Below are positions 35,818 through 43,612 of a stretch of DNA of 64,000 nucleotides, piece after piece (the stretch's first letter is position 1; every line of letters begins with the position of its first letter). A model generated the notes under the pieces. The model did no database searches. It had not been told where the DNA came from and saw nothing but the letters and a program-made list of their open reading frames with translations. Source of the DNA: Bilifractor porci (lineage in GTDB: Bacteria > Bacillota > Clostridia > Lachnospirales > Lachnospiraceae); NCBI RefSeq assembly GCF_009696005.1, contig NZ_VUMV01000007.1, forward strand, positions 1-64,000, given 5' to 3'. Made by a program: the position numbers and the translations under genes.

Positions 35818-36852
35818 ATGGAAATGCAGATGGAGTTTCTTCGCAAAATCCCCACCCCGGCGGAGCTGAAGGAGGAGTTCCCTCTTCCGGCGGAGATCAA
35901 GACGCTGAAAGAAAAAAGAGACCGGGAGATCGAGGACATTTTTACCGGAAAGAGTGATAAATTTCTCCTTCTCATCGGCCCGTGCTCCGCGGATAACGAG
36001 GAGGCGGTCCTGGAGTACATGCACCGGCTTGCGCGCGTACAGGAAAAGGTAAAAGACAAAATTTTCATTATCCCGCGTGTCTACACCAATAAGCCCAGAA
36101 CGGTAGGGAAAGGATATAAGGGAATGGTTCATCAGCCGGACCCGGAAAAAGGAGAGGATATGAAGGCCGGGATTATTGCCATCCGGGAGCTGCACACACG
36201 GGTGGTCAAAGAAACCGGGTTTACCTGCGCGGAGGAGATGCTGTACCCGGAGAACCACCGGTATCTTTCCGACCTGCTGTCTTACGTTGCGGTCGGAGCC
36301 CGCTCGGTGGAGGACCAGCTGCACCGGCTGGTGGCAAGCGGAATCGGGATTCCGGCAGGAATGAAAAATCCGACAGCCGGGGACCTGTCTGTGATGATGA
36401 ACTCTATTGAAGCGGCGCAGAGCAGGCAGCGCTTTCTGTACCGGGGCTGGGAGGTGCAGACCACCGGAAACCCCATGGCGCATGCGATTCTGCGCGGCTA
36501 TGTCGACCAGTTCGGCCGCAGCATGCCGAATTACCATTATGAGACGCTGCGGCGCCTGAAAACGCTGTATGACGAGCGAGGCCTGAAAAATCCTGCTGTT
36601 ATTGTAGACACCAACCATTCCAATTCCGGCAAACAGTACCTGGAGCAGATACGGATTGCGGAGGATGTTCTTCACAGCTGTCATGTTTCCAAAGATCTCC
36701 GTTCCCTGGTAAAAGGATTGATGATAGAAAGCTACCTGGAAGACGGGGCGCAGAAGATCGGGGATGGCGTGTTTGGAAAGTCTATTACTGATCCCTGCCT
36801 CGGATGGGAAAAATCTGAAAAGCTGATTCTTGAAATCGCAGACCTTGTCTGA
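35818..36852 (+). CDS. 3-deoxy-7-phosphoheptulonate synthase (DAHP synthase, AroG type)
   Basis: A 344-residue class I-alpha DAHP synthase. Visible hallmarks are LLLIGPCSADNEEA, PRVYTNKPRTVGKGYKGMVHQPD (phosphoenolpyruvate and phosphate contacts), AAQSRQRFLYRGWEVQTTGNPMAH broken by variable residues, and VDTNHSNSGK. It condenses erythrose 4-phosphate and PEP to start aromatic amino acid synthesis; feedback specificity cannot be read here. It is followed after 73 bp by a TrpX-like binding protein gene, which may point to shared regulation by aromatic amino acids. Confidence 0.94.
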   Translation: MEMQMEFLRKIPTPAELKEEFPLPAEIKTLKEKRDREIEDIFTGKSDKFLLLIGPCSADNEEAVLEYMHRLARVQEKVKDKIFIIPRVYTNKPRTVGKGYKGMVHQPDPEKGEDMKAGIIAIRELHTRVVKETGFTCAEEMLYPENHRYLSDLLSYVAVGARSVEDQLHRLVASGIGIPAGMKNPTAGDLSVMMNSIEAAQSRQRFLYRGWEVQTTGNPMAHAILRGYVDQFGRSMPNYHYETLRRLKTLYDERGLKNPAVIVDTNHSNSGKQYLEQIRIAEDVLHSCHVSKDLRSLVKGLMIESYLEDGAQKIGDGVFGKSITDPCLGWEKSEKLILEIADLV

Positions 36853-36925
36853 GATACGGATATCTGCTATAATGCCCCGGAAAGCACTTTATTGCTTTAT
36901 CGAACTAAAGGGAGGAAGTTACAAA

Positions 36926-38107
36926 ATGAAAAAGAATATTCTGGCGAAAGCAACAGCGCTGGCAGCATCCTCTGTCATGCTGTTTTCCATGGCGGCCTGC
37001 GGGAGCAGCTCTTCCGCGGCGTCCCCGGCATCGGAGGCGTCCTCTGCCGGAACGGCTCAGACATCGGAGGCGGCATCCTCAGCATCTTCTTCTGCAGAAG
37101 AAAGCACAGCCGCATCCTCGGCGGAGGTTCAGACATCTTCTGGAAGCAAGGCGGCGGCAGGAACGGAGTTTAAGGTTGGCGTCGTGCAGTATGTGGACCA
37201 TGCTTCCCTGAATCAGATCGTGGAAAATCTGGAGCAGGAACTGGACGCAAAGGGACAGGAGCTGGGAGTTACTTTCAATTATAAGGATTATGAATTTAAC
37301 GGACAGGGAGACGGAACAACCCTGAACCAGATTGCTTCCGAGCTGATCAGTGACGATGTGGACCTGATTGTGGCGGTAGCGACACCTACCGCCCAGATTA
37401 TGCAGGCAGCGGCAGAAGGAAAGGATATTCCGATTGTATTTTCCGCGGTATCTGATCCTGTCGGCGCGAAGCTGGTTGACAGCCTGGATGCGCCGGGAGC
37501 AAATATCACCGGGACTTCGGACGCGCTGGATACGGAAGCCATTATGAACCTGATTCTCGCGCAGAATCCGGATACGAAAAAGGTCGGCCTCCTGTACTCC
37601 AAGAGCGAGGATTCCTCTGCGCAGCCGGTTGCCGACGCGAAAAAGATTCTGGAGGAAAAAGGGATCGAGACCGTAGAGAAAACAGGGACGACGCAGGATG
37701 AAATTTCTACCGCCGCGGATGCCCTGATCGCGGAGGGCGTGGATGCAGTATTTACCCCTACCGACAATACGGTCATGACGGCAGAGCTGGCCATCTATGA
37801 AAAATTCGCGGAAGCCGGCATCCCTCACTATGCGGGAGCGGATTCCTTTGCGCGGAACGGTGCTTTCTGCGGATATGGAGTGGATTATAAGGCTCTTGGC
37901 AGCCAGACCGCGGACATGGTCGCGAAAATTCTGGCAGAGGGCGCGGATCCGGCGTCTACTCCGGTGGAGACATCCGACAGCAGCATTGCTACCGTGAATA
38001 CGGAGACAGCGGCTGCGCTGGGATATGATATGGATCAGGTGAAGAAAAATTTCGAGCCCTACTGCGCTTCGGTAGAAGAGACGACAACGAATAAAGAGAT
38101 GGAATAA
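36926..38107 (+). CDS. ABC transporter substrate-binding lipoprotein (ABC_sub_bind, TrpX-like)
   Basis: A 393-residue lipoprotein. Lipobox SMAAC (Cys ~23), then a Ser/Ala/Glu linker of about 55 residues, then the ABC_sub_bind (PF04392) domain from FKVGVVQYVDHASLNQIVENL. Members near aromatic biosynthesis genes bind tryptophan or tyrosine. No cognate permease or ATPase follows: the next genes belong to the unrelated FecCD family. ATG 36926 follows GGAGG. Confidence 0.88.
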   Translation: MKKNILAKATALAASSVMLFSMAACGSSSSAASPASEASSAGTAQTSEAASSASSSAEESTAASSAEVQTSSGSKAAAGTEFKVGVVQYVDHASLNQIVENLEQELDAKGQELGVTFNYKDYEFNGQGDGTTLNQIASELISDDVDLIVAVATPTAQIMQAAAEGKDIPIVFSAVSDPVGAKLVDSLDAPGANITGTSDALDTEAIMNLILAQNPDTKKVGLLYSKSEDSSAQPVADAKKILEEKGIETVEKTGTTQDEISTAADALIAEGVDAVFTPTDNTVMTAELAIYEKFAEAGIPHYAGADSFARNGAFCGYGVDYKALGSQTADMVAKILAEGADPASTPVETSDSSIATVNTETAAALGYDMDQVKKNFEPYCASVEETTTNKEME

Positions 38108-38141
38108 GCAGGCAGACCGTTAAACAGCGGCCGTTGTCAGA

Positions 38142-38242
38142 AGGGCTGCCGCCTTATGCGGTAAAGAAAGAACTTTTCGGGAACCCATTGCGGGTACATC
38201 TCCCGAAGTCTTCCTTTATCCGGCATACAGGGCGGCAGCCCT
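38142..38242. other. 101-nt extended imperfect hairpin
   Basis: Perfect 12-bp outer arms (AGGGCTGCCGCC / GGCGGCAGCCCT), then partial pairing of TATGCGGTAAAG with CTTTATCCGGCAT, then TTCGGGA/TCCCGAA and ACCC/GGGT at the tip. It could terminate the upstream gene, though the T run is poor, or be a structured RNA. From 38243 to 38442 I see no gene or known riboswitch. Confidence 0.5.
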
Positions 38243-38442
38243 GTTTCTGTTGTAAATTGAAACCGGTTCTGTTATGGTAAGACATAGGCTGATTTCCTGC
38301 ATTCTCTGATCGGAACGGAGTCTGCGGAAAGAACACGGGGAACAGAAAAAGAGAAGCCGGTCCGAGAGCGGCGGGCCGGGCTTCATGGCAGCACGGTGAG
38401 GGAACGGACCGCGCCGCGCTGCGGGACAACAATGCGGAAGAA

Positions 38443-39504
38443 ATGGAGAAGCAGATGGATCACGGCAGCGCAGGCAGTTTTCATGAAGAAAATTTCCGGA
38501 GGAGGTCGCGCTATACACTGGTTTTTGTATTGCTGGCGGCGGCCTTCTGCGCCATTATCGTTCTGAATATCAATACCGGAAATGTAAATATTCCGCTGGG
38601 CAGAATCCTGAATATCATATTTGCCCGGTCAGGAAGTGTGGATGAGGTGAACATTGTCTGGAAAATCCGGCTTCCCAGGATTCTGATGTCGGCGATTCTC
38701 GGCGGCGCGCTGGCGCTTTCCGGTTTCCTGCTGCAGACTTTTTTTGAAAATCCCATCGCGGGTCCGTTTGTTCTGGGAATCTCTTCCGGAGCAAAGATGG
38801 CGGTGGCCATCGTAATGATCTATTTCATCGACATGTTCGGGAAGGTGCCCTCGGTTATCCTGATCCTGGCAGCTTTTGTAGGAGCCATGGCCTCTACCGG
38901 CTTTATCCTTCTGGTGTCCAAGGCGGTTCACCAGATGGCGGCGCTTCTGGTGGCGGGTATCATGATCGGGTACATCTGCAGCGCCATCACGGAATTTGCC
39001 ATTACCTTTGCGGAGGATTCGGATATTGTAAATCTTCACAGCTGGTCGCAGGGAAGTTTTTCCGGCTCGAACTGGGGAAATGTCGGTTTCGCCGCGGTTG
39101 TCGTGGGAATTACGGTTGCCCTTACCTTCCTTCTCTCCAAGCCGATCGGGGCCTATCAGCTGGGGGAGCATTACGCGCAGAGCATGGGAGTCAATGTAAA
39201 GCGCTTCCGTGTCGCTCTGATTCTGATTTCCAGTATTCTCTCCGCTACGGTCACTGCATTTGCCGGTCCGATTTCCTTTGTTGGCATTGCCGTGCCGTTT
39301 CTGATGAAGCGGGCGCTCGGAACGTCCAAACCGCTGGTGGTTATTCCGGCCAGCTTTTTCGGAGGCGCTGTTTTCTGTATGTTCTGTGACCTGATTGCCC
39401 GTATGGCATTCGCTCCCACAGAGCTTAATATCAGCACGGTTACCTCTGTCTTGGGGGCGCCTGTTGTTATCTACATGTTGATCCGCAGACAGGGCAGCCG
39501 ATAG
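38443..39504 (+). CDS. FecCD-family ABC transporter permease
   Basis: A 353-residue membrane protein with about nine to ten membrane segments. LPRILMSAILGGALALSGFLLQTFFENPIAGPFVLGISSGAKM is split by variable residues but is the standard BtuC/FecCD pattern. The family imports siderophores, haem or cobalamin as a homodimer. It is followed after 13 bp by its ATPase. No classic binding-protein gene is adjacent. The start could be 38443 or ATG 38455. Confidence 0.9.
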   Translation: MEKQMDHGSAGSFHEENFRRRSRYTLVFVLLAAAFCAIIVLNINTGNVNIPLGRILNIIFARSGSVDEVNIVWKIRLPRILMSAILGGALALSGFLLQTFFENPIAGPFVLGISSGAKMAVAIVMIYFIDMFGKVPSVILILAAFVGAMASTGFILLVSKAVHQMAALLVAGIMIGYICSAITEFAITFAEDSDIVNLHSWSQGSFSGSNWGNVGFAAVVVGITVALTFLLSKPIGAYQLGEHYAQSMGVNVKRFRVALILISSILSATVTAFAGPISFVGIAVPFLMKRALGTSKPLVVIPASFFGGAVFCMFCDLIARMAFAPTELNISTVTSVLGAPVVIYMLIRRQGSR

Positions 39505-39517
39505 GAGGGGGATACGT

Positions 39518-40633
39518 ATGGCAGAATATTATTTTCATCTGAGCGGCCTCTCTGTCGGCTATCAGGGGACGCCCATCATCCGGGAGATTGAAATCGGCAT
39601 TCATCAGGGAGAGATTGTCACACTGATCGGACCCAACGGGGCGGGAAAGTCCACGATACTGAAGACGATTTCCCGGCAGCTGCAGCCGATTGACGGAAAT
39701 GTAGTTTTTGACCGTAAGGGAATTACGGCGTACACCTATAAGGAGCTGGCTTCGCGCATGGCTGTGGTTCTCACCGAGCGCATGAAGCCGGAGCTTATGA
39801 CCTGTCACGATGTGGTGGCGACCGGCCGCTATCCGTATACCGGACGTCTGGGAATTCTGACGGCAGAGGACGAGGAAAAAGTAGAAGAGGCCATGCGGAG
39901 CGTCCACGCGGAGGAGCTGGGGGCGCGGGATTTCAATGCCATCAGCGACGGGCAGCGGCAGCGCGTTCTTCTGGCAAGGGCGATCTGCCAGGAACCGGAT
40001 GTCATACTGCTGGATGAGCCGACGTCCTTTCTGGATATCCGCCATAAGCTGGAGCTGCTCGCGATTCTCCGCAGCATGGCAAAGAGCAGAAAAATAACGG
40101 TCATCATGTCGCTGCATGAAATTGACCTGGCCCAGAAGGTCTCCGATAAAATTGTCTGCGTCAAGGGAGACCATATTTTCGGCTACGGAACGCCGGAGAG
40201 TATTTTTGACGAAAAGTCCATTCGTGATTTGTATGATATCGACAACGGATATTTTGACCCCTTATTTGGAAGTATCGAGCTTCCGCGGGTAGAAGGAGAC
40301 CCACAGGTATTTGTTCTTTCTTCCTGTGGGACCGGCATCCGGGTATACAGAAGTCTTCAGAAGCAGGGCATCCCTTTTGCCGCCGGCATTCTTGCCACCA
40401 ATGACCTGGATTACAGGCTGGCAAGGCTTCTGGCGGTAAAGACCGTTACCGCTGCTCCCTTTGAGCCGGTTCCCGAGCAGGCGTATGCGGAGGCAGGAGA
40501 GCTGATCCGCAGCTGTCAAAAGGTTATTCTTACGGATTTTCCGATTGCTTCCGGGAATGCCGGAGTGCGGCGGCTGATCCGTGCGGCGCAGGAGGAAGGC
40601 AAGCTGGAAAAAACGGGGTTGCAGGAAGTCTGA
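39518..40633 (+). CDS. ABC transporter ATPase (FecE/BtuD type) with extra C-terminal domain
   Basis: A 371-residue protein. Residues 1-245 are a complete nucleotide-binding domain: GPNGAGKST, signature SDGQRQRVLLARA and LLDEPTSFLD. About 120 further residues (from PLFGSIELPRVEGDPQVFVLSSCG) form a second alpha/beta domain absent from standard 250-270 residue members. It may sense a ligand or nucleotide; I do not recognise it. It pairs with the FecCD permease upstream and precedes a cobalamin riboswitch, so it probably imports a corrinoid, haem or iron chelate. Confidence 0.9.
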   Translation: MAEYYFHLSGLSVGYQGTPIIREIEIGIHQGEIVTLIGPNGAGKSTILKTISRQLQPIDGNVVFDRKGITAYTYKELASRMAVVLTERMKPELMTCHDVVATGRYPYTGRLGILTAEDEEKVEEAMRSVHAEELGARDFNAISDGQRQRVLLARAICQEPDVILLDEPTSFLDIRHKLELLAILRSMAKSRKITVIMSLHEIDLAQKVSDKIVCVKGDHIFGYGTPESIFDEKSIRDLYDIDNGYFDPLFGSIELPRVEGDPQVFVLSSCGTGIRVYRSLQKQGIPFAAGILATNDLDYRLARLLAVKTVTAAPFEPVPEQAYAEAGELIRSCQKVILTDFPIASGNAGVRRLIRAAQEEGKLEKTGLQEV

Positions 40634-40694
40634 AGGAGTGTTAGACTTTTAACGTACTTATTTTTGCATACTTAATTGAGATTTCACAAAAAGA

Positions 40695-40890
40695 AATCTG
40701 ACAGGTGTCGGGTTGGCCGATGAAAAGGGAAACAGGTGAAAGTCCTGTACGAACTCGTCACTGTGAAGCAGAAGGAAATACCGGAACCACGCAGGGTTGG
40801 TTCAGCCACTGGAAACGGGAAGGCGGTTTTTCCATAGCTGCAAGTCAGGAGACCTGCCTGTCAGAAGTGGAAAAGGATCACGAGGCTTGA
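40695..40890 (+). ncRNA. Cobalamin riboswitch
   Basis: The conserved parts appear in order: ACAGGTGAAAGTCCTGTAC, then CGTCACTGTGAAGC, then GCCACTGG and GGGAAGGCGG, and the B12 box AGTCAGGAGACCTGCCTG at 40843-40860. Flanking GACAGGTG and CCTGCCTGTC pair as P1. It lies after the ATPase gene and before the two lipoprotein genes, and has its own terminator, so it should switch the latter off when cobalamin is plentiful. Confidence 0.93.
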
Positions 40891-40945
40891 TCACTGCCAA
40901 AGACAGGGTGCAGATATTCTGTGCCTGTTTATCCGTGTGTACAGG

Positions 40946-40978
40946 AGTCCCGGCTGATCCGTCAGCCGGGACTTTTTT
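40946..40978 (+). terminator. Intrinsic terminator of the cobalamin riboswitch expression platform
   Basis: AGTCCCGGCTGA / TCAGCCGGGACT, a perfect 12-bp stem with a 3-nt loop and T run, 55-60 nt after the aptamer. Confidence 0.88.
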
Positions 40979-41263
40979 CGTGCATAAGTCCAGTCGCAAA
41001 GCAGGAACGGACGCATGCTTGCATGCAAATCCGGTCATGCTTTAGCGACGACAACAGAAATGAGCGTGGAGCCGTGCGAGGCACGGCGGGAACGCGAATT
41101 TCTGTTAGCGATGCGAGAGTTGCCGAAGGCAACGGAGCAGCGCGTGGACTTATGCACGAAAGAAGCAAAGCAGGAACGGACGCATGCTTGCATGCAAATT
41201 CGGTCATGCTTTAGCGACGACAACAGAAATGAGCGTGAAGCCGTGCGAGGCAAAGCGGGAACG
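40978..41263. repeat. Structured repeat element with partial second copy
   Basis: Copy 1 (40996-41094) and copy 2 (41165-41263) share 99 bp with about five differences. Copy 1 is enclosed by 15-bp inverted arms TCGTGCATAAGTCCA (40978-40992) and the complement at 41145-41159. Inside are GCATGC/GCATGC, AACAGAAAT/ATTTCTGTT around GCCGTGC/GCACGGC, and GTTGCC/GGCAAC hairpins. Copy 2 lacks the 3' arms and its inner stem is broken. It separates the riboswitch terminator from the lipoprotein gene. Confidence 0.65.
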
Positions 41264-41289
41264 GGCATGGAGTCAGAGAGGAGAAAACA

Positions 41290-41955
41290 GTGAGAAAGAA
41301 ATTGGCGGTAATCATCGGTTCGGTTTTTCTGGCAGGAGCAGTGCTTGCGGGATGCGGAGGAAATACAGCGGCATCCGGAACTTCGGGGACGGGTACGTCA
41401 TCTGAGACGGCGGCTTCTTCTTCCGGGAAGGCAGATGCATCGGTAAAAACTGCATCGGAGAAAGCACAGACCGTTTCTCAGTCGGTGCAGGAACAGGAGA
41501 CGGTTTCCGCAGCTTCTGCATCCACATCCGAATCAGGCAGTGCGGTTTCTGCGGCTTCCTCTGCGCAGGGAGCAGACGCAGCCCTTGCGGACGGAACCTA
41601 TGAAGCGGAGTTCAACACGGACAGCAGCATGTTCCGCGTAAACGATATGGATGAGGGAAAAGGGACGCTTACGGTGAAGGATGGGAAAATGTCTATTCAT
41701 ATCCGTCTGGTTTCCGAAAATATCGTCAATCTGTTCTATGGAAATAAGGAAGATGCCCAGAAAGAAGGGGCGGAGCTGATTAACCCGACTGTAGAGACGG
41801 TGGACTACGGGGATGGTACAACGGAGGATGTAAACTGCTTTGATGTCCCGGTTCCGGCTCTGGATCAGGAATTTACCGTTTCGCTGATTGGTACACACGG
41901 AAACTGGTATGAGCATCAGGTGACCGTTTCCAATCCCGTGCCGGTCAGCCAATAA
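41290..41955 (+). CDS. Putative cobalamin-regulated surface lipoprotein
   Basis: A 221-residue lipoprotein of unknown family. GTG start after AGAGGAG, signal peptide with lipobox VLAGC (Cys ~22), then ~75 residues rich in Ser, Ala and Thr. The C-terminal ~120 residues (DGTYEAEFNTDSSMFRV onwards) look like a beta-sandwich. It is controlled by the cobalamin riboswitch and followed by a CbiK-like chelatase, so it probably binds a corrinoid, haem or metal on the cell surface. This is context only. Confidence 0.75.
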   Translation: MRKKLAVIIGSVFLAGAVLAGCGGNTAASGTSGTGTSSETAASSSGKADASVKTASEKAQTVSQSVQEQETVSAASASTSESGSAVSAASSAQGADAALADGTYEAEFNTDSSMFRVNDMDEGKGTLTVKDGKMSIHIRLVSENIVNLFYGNKEDAQKEGAELINPTVETVDYGDGTTEDVNCFDVPVPALDQEFTVSLIGTHGNWYEHQVTVSNPVPVSQ

Positions 41956-42149
41956 GCGCGGAAGCACCGGAGATATTCCGGGAAAGCTGCTTCGGGATAA
42001 CGAAGAAGCGCGGTTTTCTATGGCTTATAAATGCTCTCCCGTAAAGAGAGAGAATTTATAGATGCGGCTGTCCTTATAAGCTGTCCGGAAAGCGAAAAAG
42101 GCAGGCGCAGGAAAATATTTCCAAAGAGGGAAAGGAGAATTTTGTAATT

Positions 42150-43451
42150 ATGAAAGCAAAAATGGTATCTGTTCTTTGTGCGGCAGCACTTGCGGGAACA
42201 CTGATGGCCGGCTGCGGCAGCGGTGCGGCGTCCTCCGCATCGTCTGCATCATCAGCTGCATCTGCCGGGACTGCGTCTGCAGGAAGCTCTGCGGAATCAT
42301 CCGAAGCACCTGCGGAGGAGACATCCTCCTCGTCCTCAGAGACTGTGGCAGCGGCAAGTATAAGCACATCGGAGGATCCGGATCAGGCCGCGGCGGATAA
42401 GGTGGCCGCGCTGATTGACAAGATCTATGTGCAGGAGAGGACAGACACGACCGATGAAGACTGCAAGGCAGCCAAGGAAGCATGGGATGCCCTGACAGAC
42501 ACCCAGAAGGCTCTGGTAGAGGGAGAGTACGCGGATCCCGATTATTTCGGAAGAGATACCGGAGACGCGTCCGCGGATGACCCGCTGAATGCGGATGACA
42601 TCGGCGAGAATGAAATCCTGGTCTGCAGCTTCGGCACATCCTTCAATACCAGCCGTGCGCAGGATATAGGAGGCATCGAAAAAGCGGAGCAGGCGGCGTA
42701 TCCGGACTGGTCCGTAAGACGGGCCTTTACCGCACAGATTATCATTAATCATGTGGAGGCGCGCGACGGGGAGTATATTGACAACATGGATCAGGCTCTT
42801 CAGAGAGCCGTTGACAATGGGGTGAAAAATCTGATCATCCAGCCGACCCATCTGATGCACGGAGCGGAGTATGACGAGCTTTCCGATGCGGTGGAGGGAT
42901 ACAAGGATAAATTTGAATCTGTAAAGATCGCGGAGCCGCTGCTGGGAGAAGTGGGCGACGATGCCACGGTCATCAACGAGGACAAGCAGAATGTCGCCGA
43001 GGATCTTACGGCAGAGGCAGTGAAAACCGCCGGATATGACAGCCTGGACGCTGCGGCTTCGGACGGAACCGCGTTTGTATTTATGGGACACGGAACCTCT
43101 CATGAGGCGAATGTCACCTACGATCAGATGCAGACGCAGATGGAAAATCTGGGCTACAAGAATGTATTTATCGGAACCGTAGAGGGTAAACCGGAGGATA
43201 CGGAGTGCCAGGCGGTGATCCAGAAGGTAAAGGATGCGGGGTACACAAAGGTAATCCTTCGTCCGCTGATGGTTGTTGCGGGAGACCATGCGAATAACGA
43301 TATGGCCGGAGATGACAGCGATTCCTGGAAGAGCCAGTTTACGGACAGCGGAAATTTCGAGAGCGTAGACTGCCAGATCGCCGGAATGGGAGAAATCCCG
43401 GATATCCAGCAGATCTATGTGGCGCACACAAAGGCGGCCATGGACAGCTGA
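42150..43451 (+). CDS. Exported CbiK-like sirohydrochlorin cobaltochelatase lipoprotein
   Basis: A 433-residue protein. Lipobox LMAGC (Cys ~22), Ser/Ala/Glu linker, a short helical segment (~80-130), then a CbiK domain from ILVCSFGTSFNTSR. Both metal-binding His are present, in HLMHGAEYDEL and FMGHGTSHEAN, with the conserved RPLMVVAGDHANNDMAG. Cytoplasmic CbiK is ~265 residues and inserts cobalt into sirohydrochlorin; this one is anchored outside the membrane. It may bind or alter external tetrapyrroles, or chaperone metal for the FecCD importer upstream. Expression should follow the cobalamin riboswitch. Confidence 0.88.
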   Translation: MKAKMVSVLCAAALAGTLMAGCGSGAASSASSASSAASAGTASAGSSAESSEAPAEETSSSSSETVAAASISTSEDPDQAAADKVAALIDKIYVQERTDTTDEDCKAAKEAWDALTDTQKALVEGEYADPDYFGRDTGDASADDPLNADDIGENEILVCSFGTSFNTSRAQDIGGIEKAEQAAYPDWSVRRAFTAQIIINHVEARDGEYIDNMDQALQRAVDNGVKNLIIQPTHLMHGAEYDELSDAVEGYKDKFESVKIAEPLLGEVGDDATVINEDKQNVAEDLTAEAVKTAGYDSLDAAASDGTAFVFMGHGTSHEANVTYDQMQTQMENLGYKNVFIGTVEGKPEDTECQAVIQKVKDAGYTKVILRPLMVVAGDHANNDMAGDDSDSWKSQFTDSGNFESVDCQIAGMGEIPDIQQIYVAHTKAAMDS

Positions 43452-43517
43452 TTCCCGCCGGAAAACCGGTGCTGTAAAAACAGAAACATTGTAAAAACTT
43501 TGTAAAAACAAAACAAG

Positions 43518-43584
43518 GGGCTGACGCGTTGTGCAGGAAAGCGGTTATTGAGAAACGATCTTTCCTGTGTACAGGCGTCAGCCC
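43518..43584. terminator. Bidirectional hairpin terminator between cbiK-like and GH94 genes
   Basis: GGGCTGACGC / GCGTCAGCCC outer stem with CAGGAAAG/CTTTCCTG continuing inside. It lies in the gap between two convergent genes. A run of A/T is present on both sides. Confidence 0.7.
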
Positions 43585-43612
43585 TGTTTCCTTTATCCGG
43601 CGGTTTTCTGTC

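Noticed and set aside
40996-41263. Tandem repeats as a possible CRISPR array
   Set aside because: Only two units, 99 bp long, the second degenerate; no regular spacers and no cas genes.
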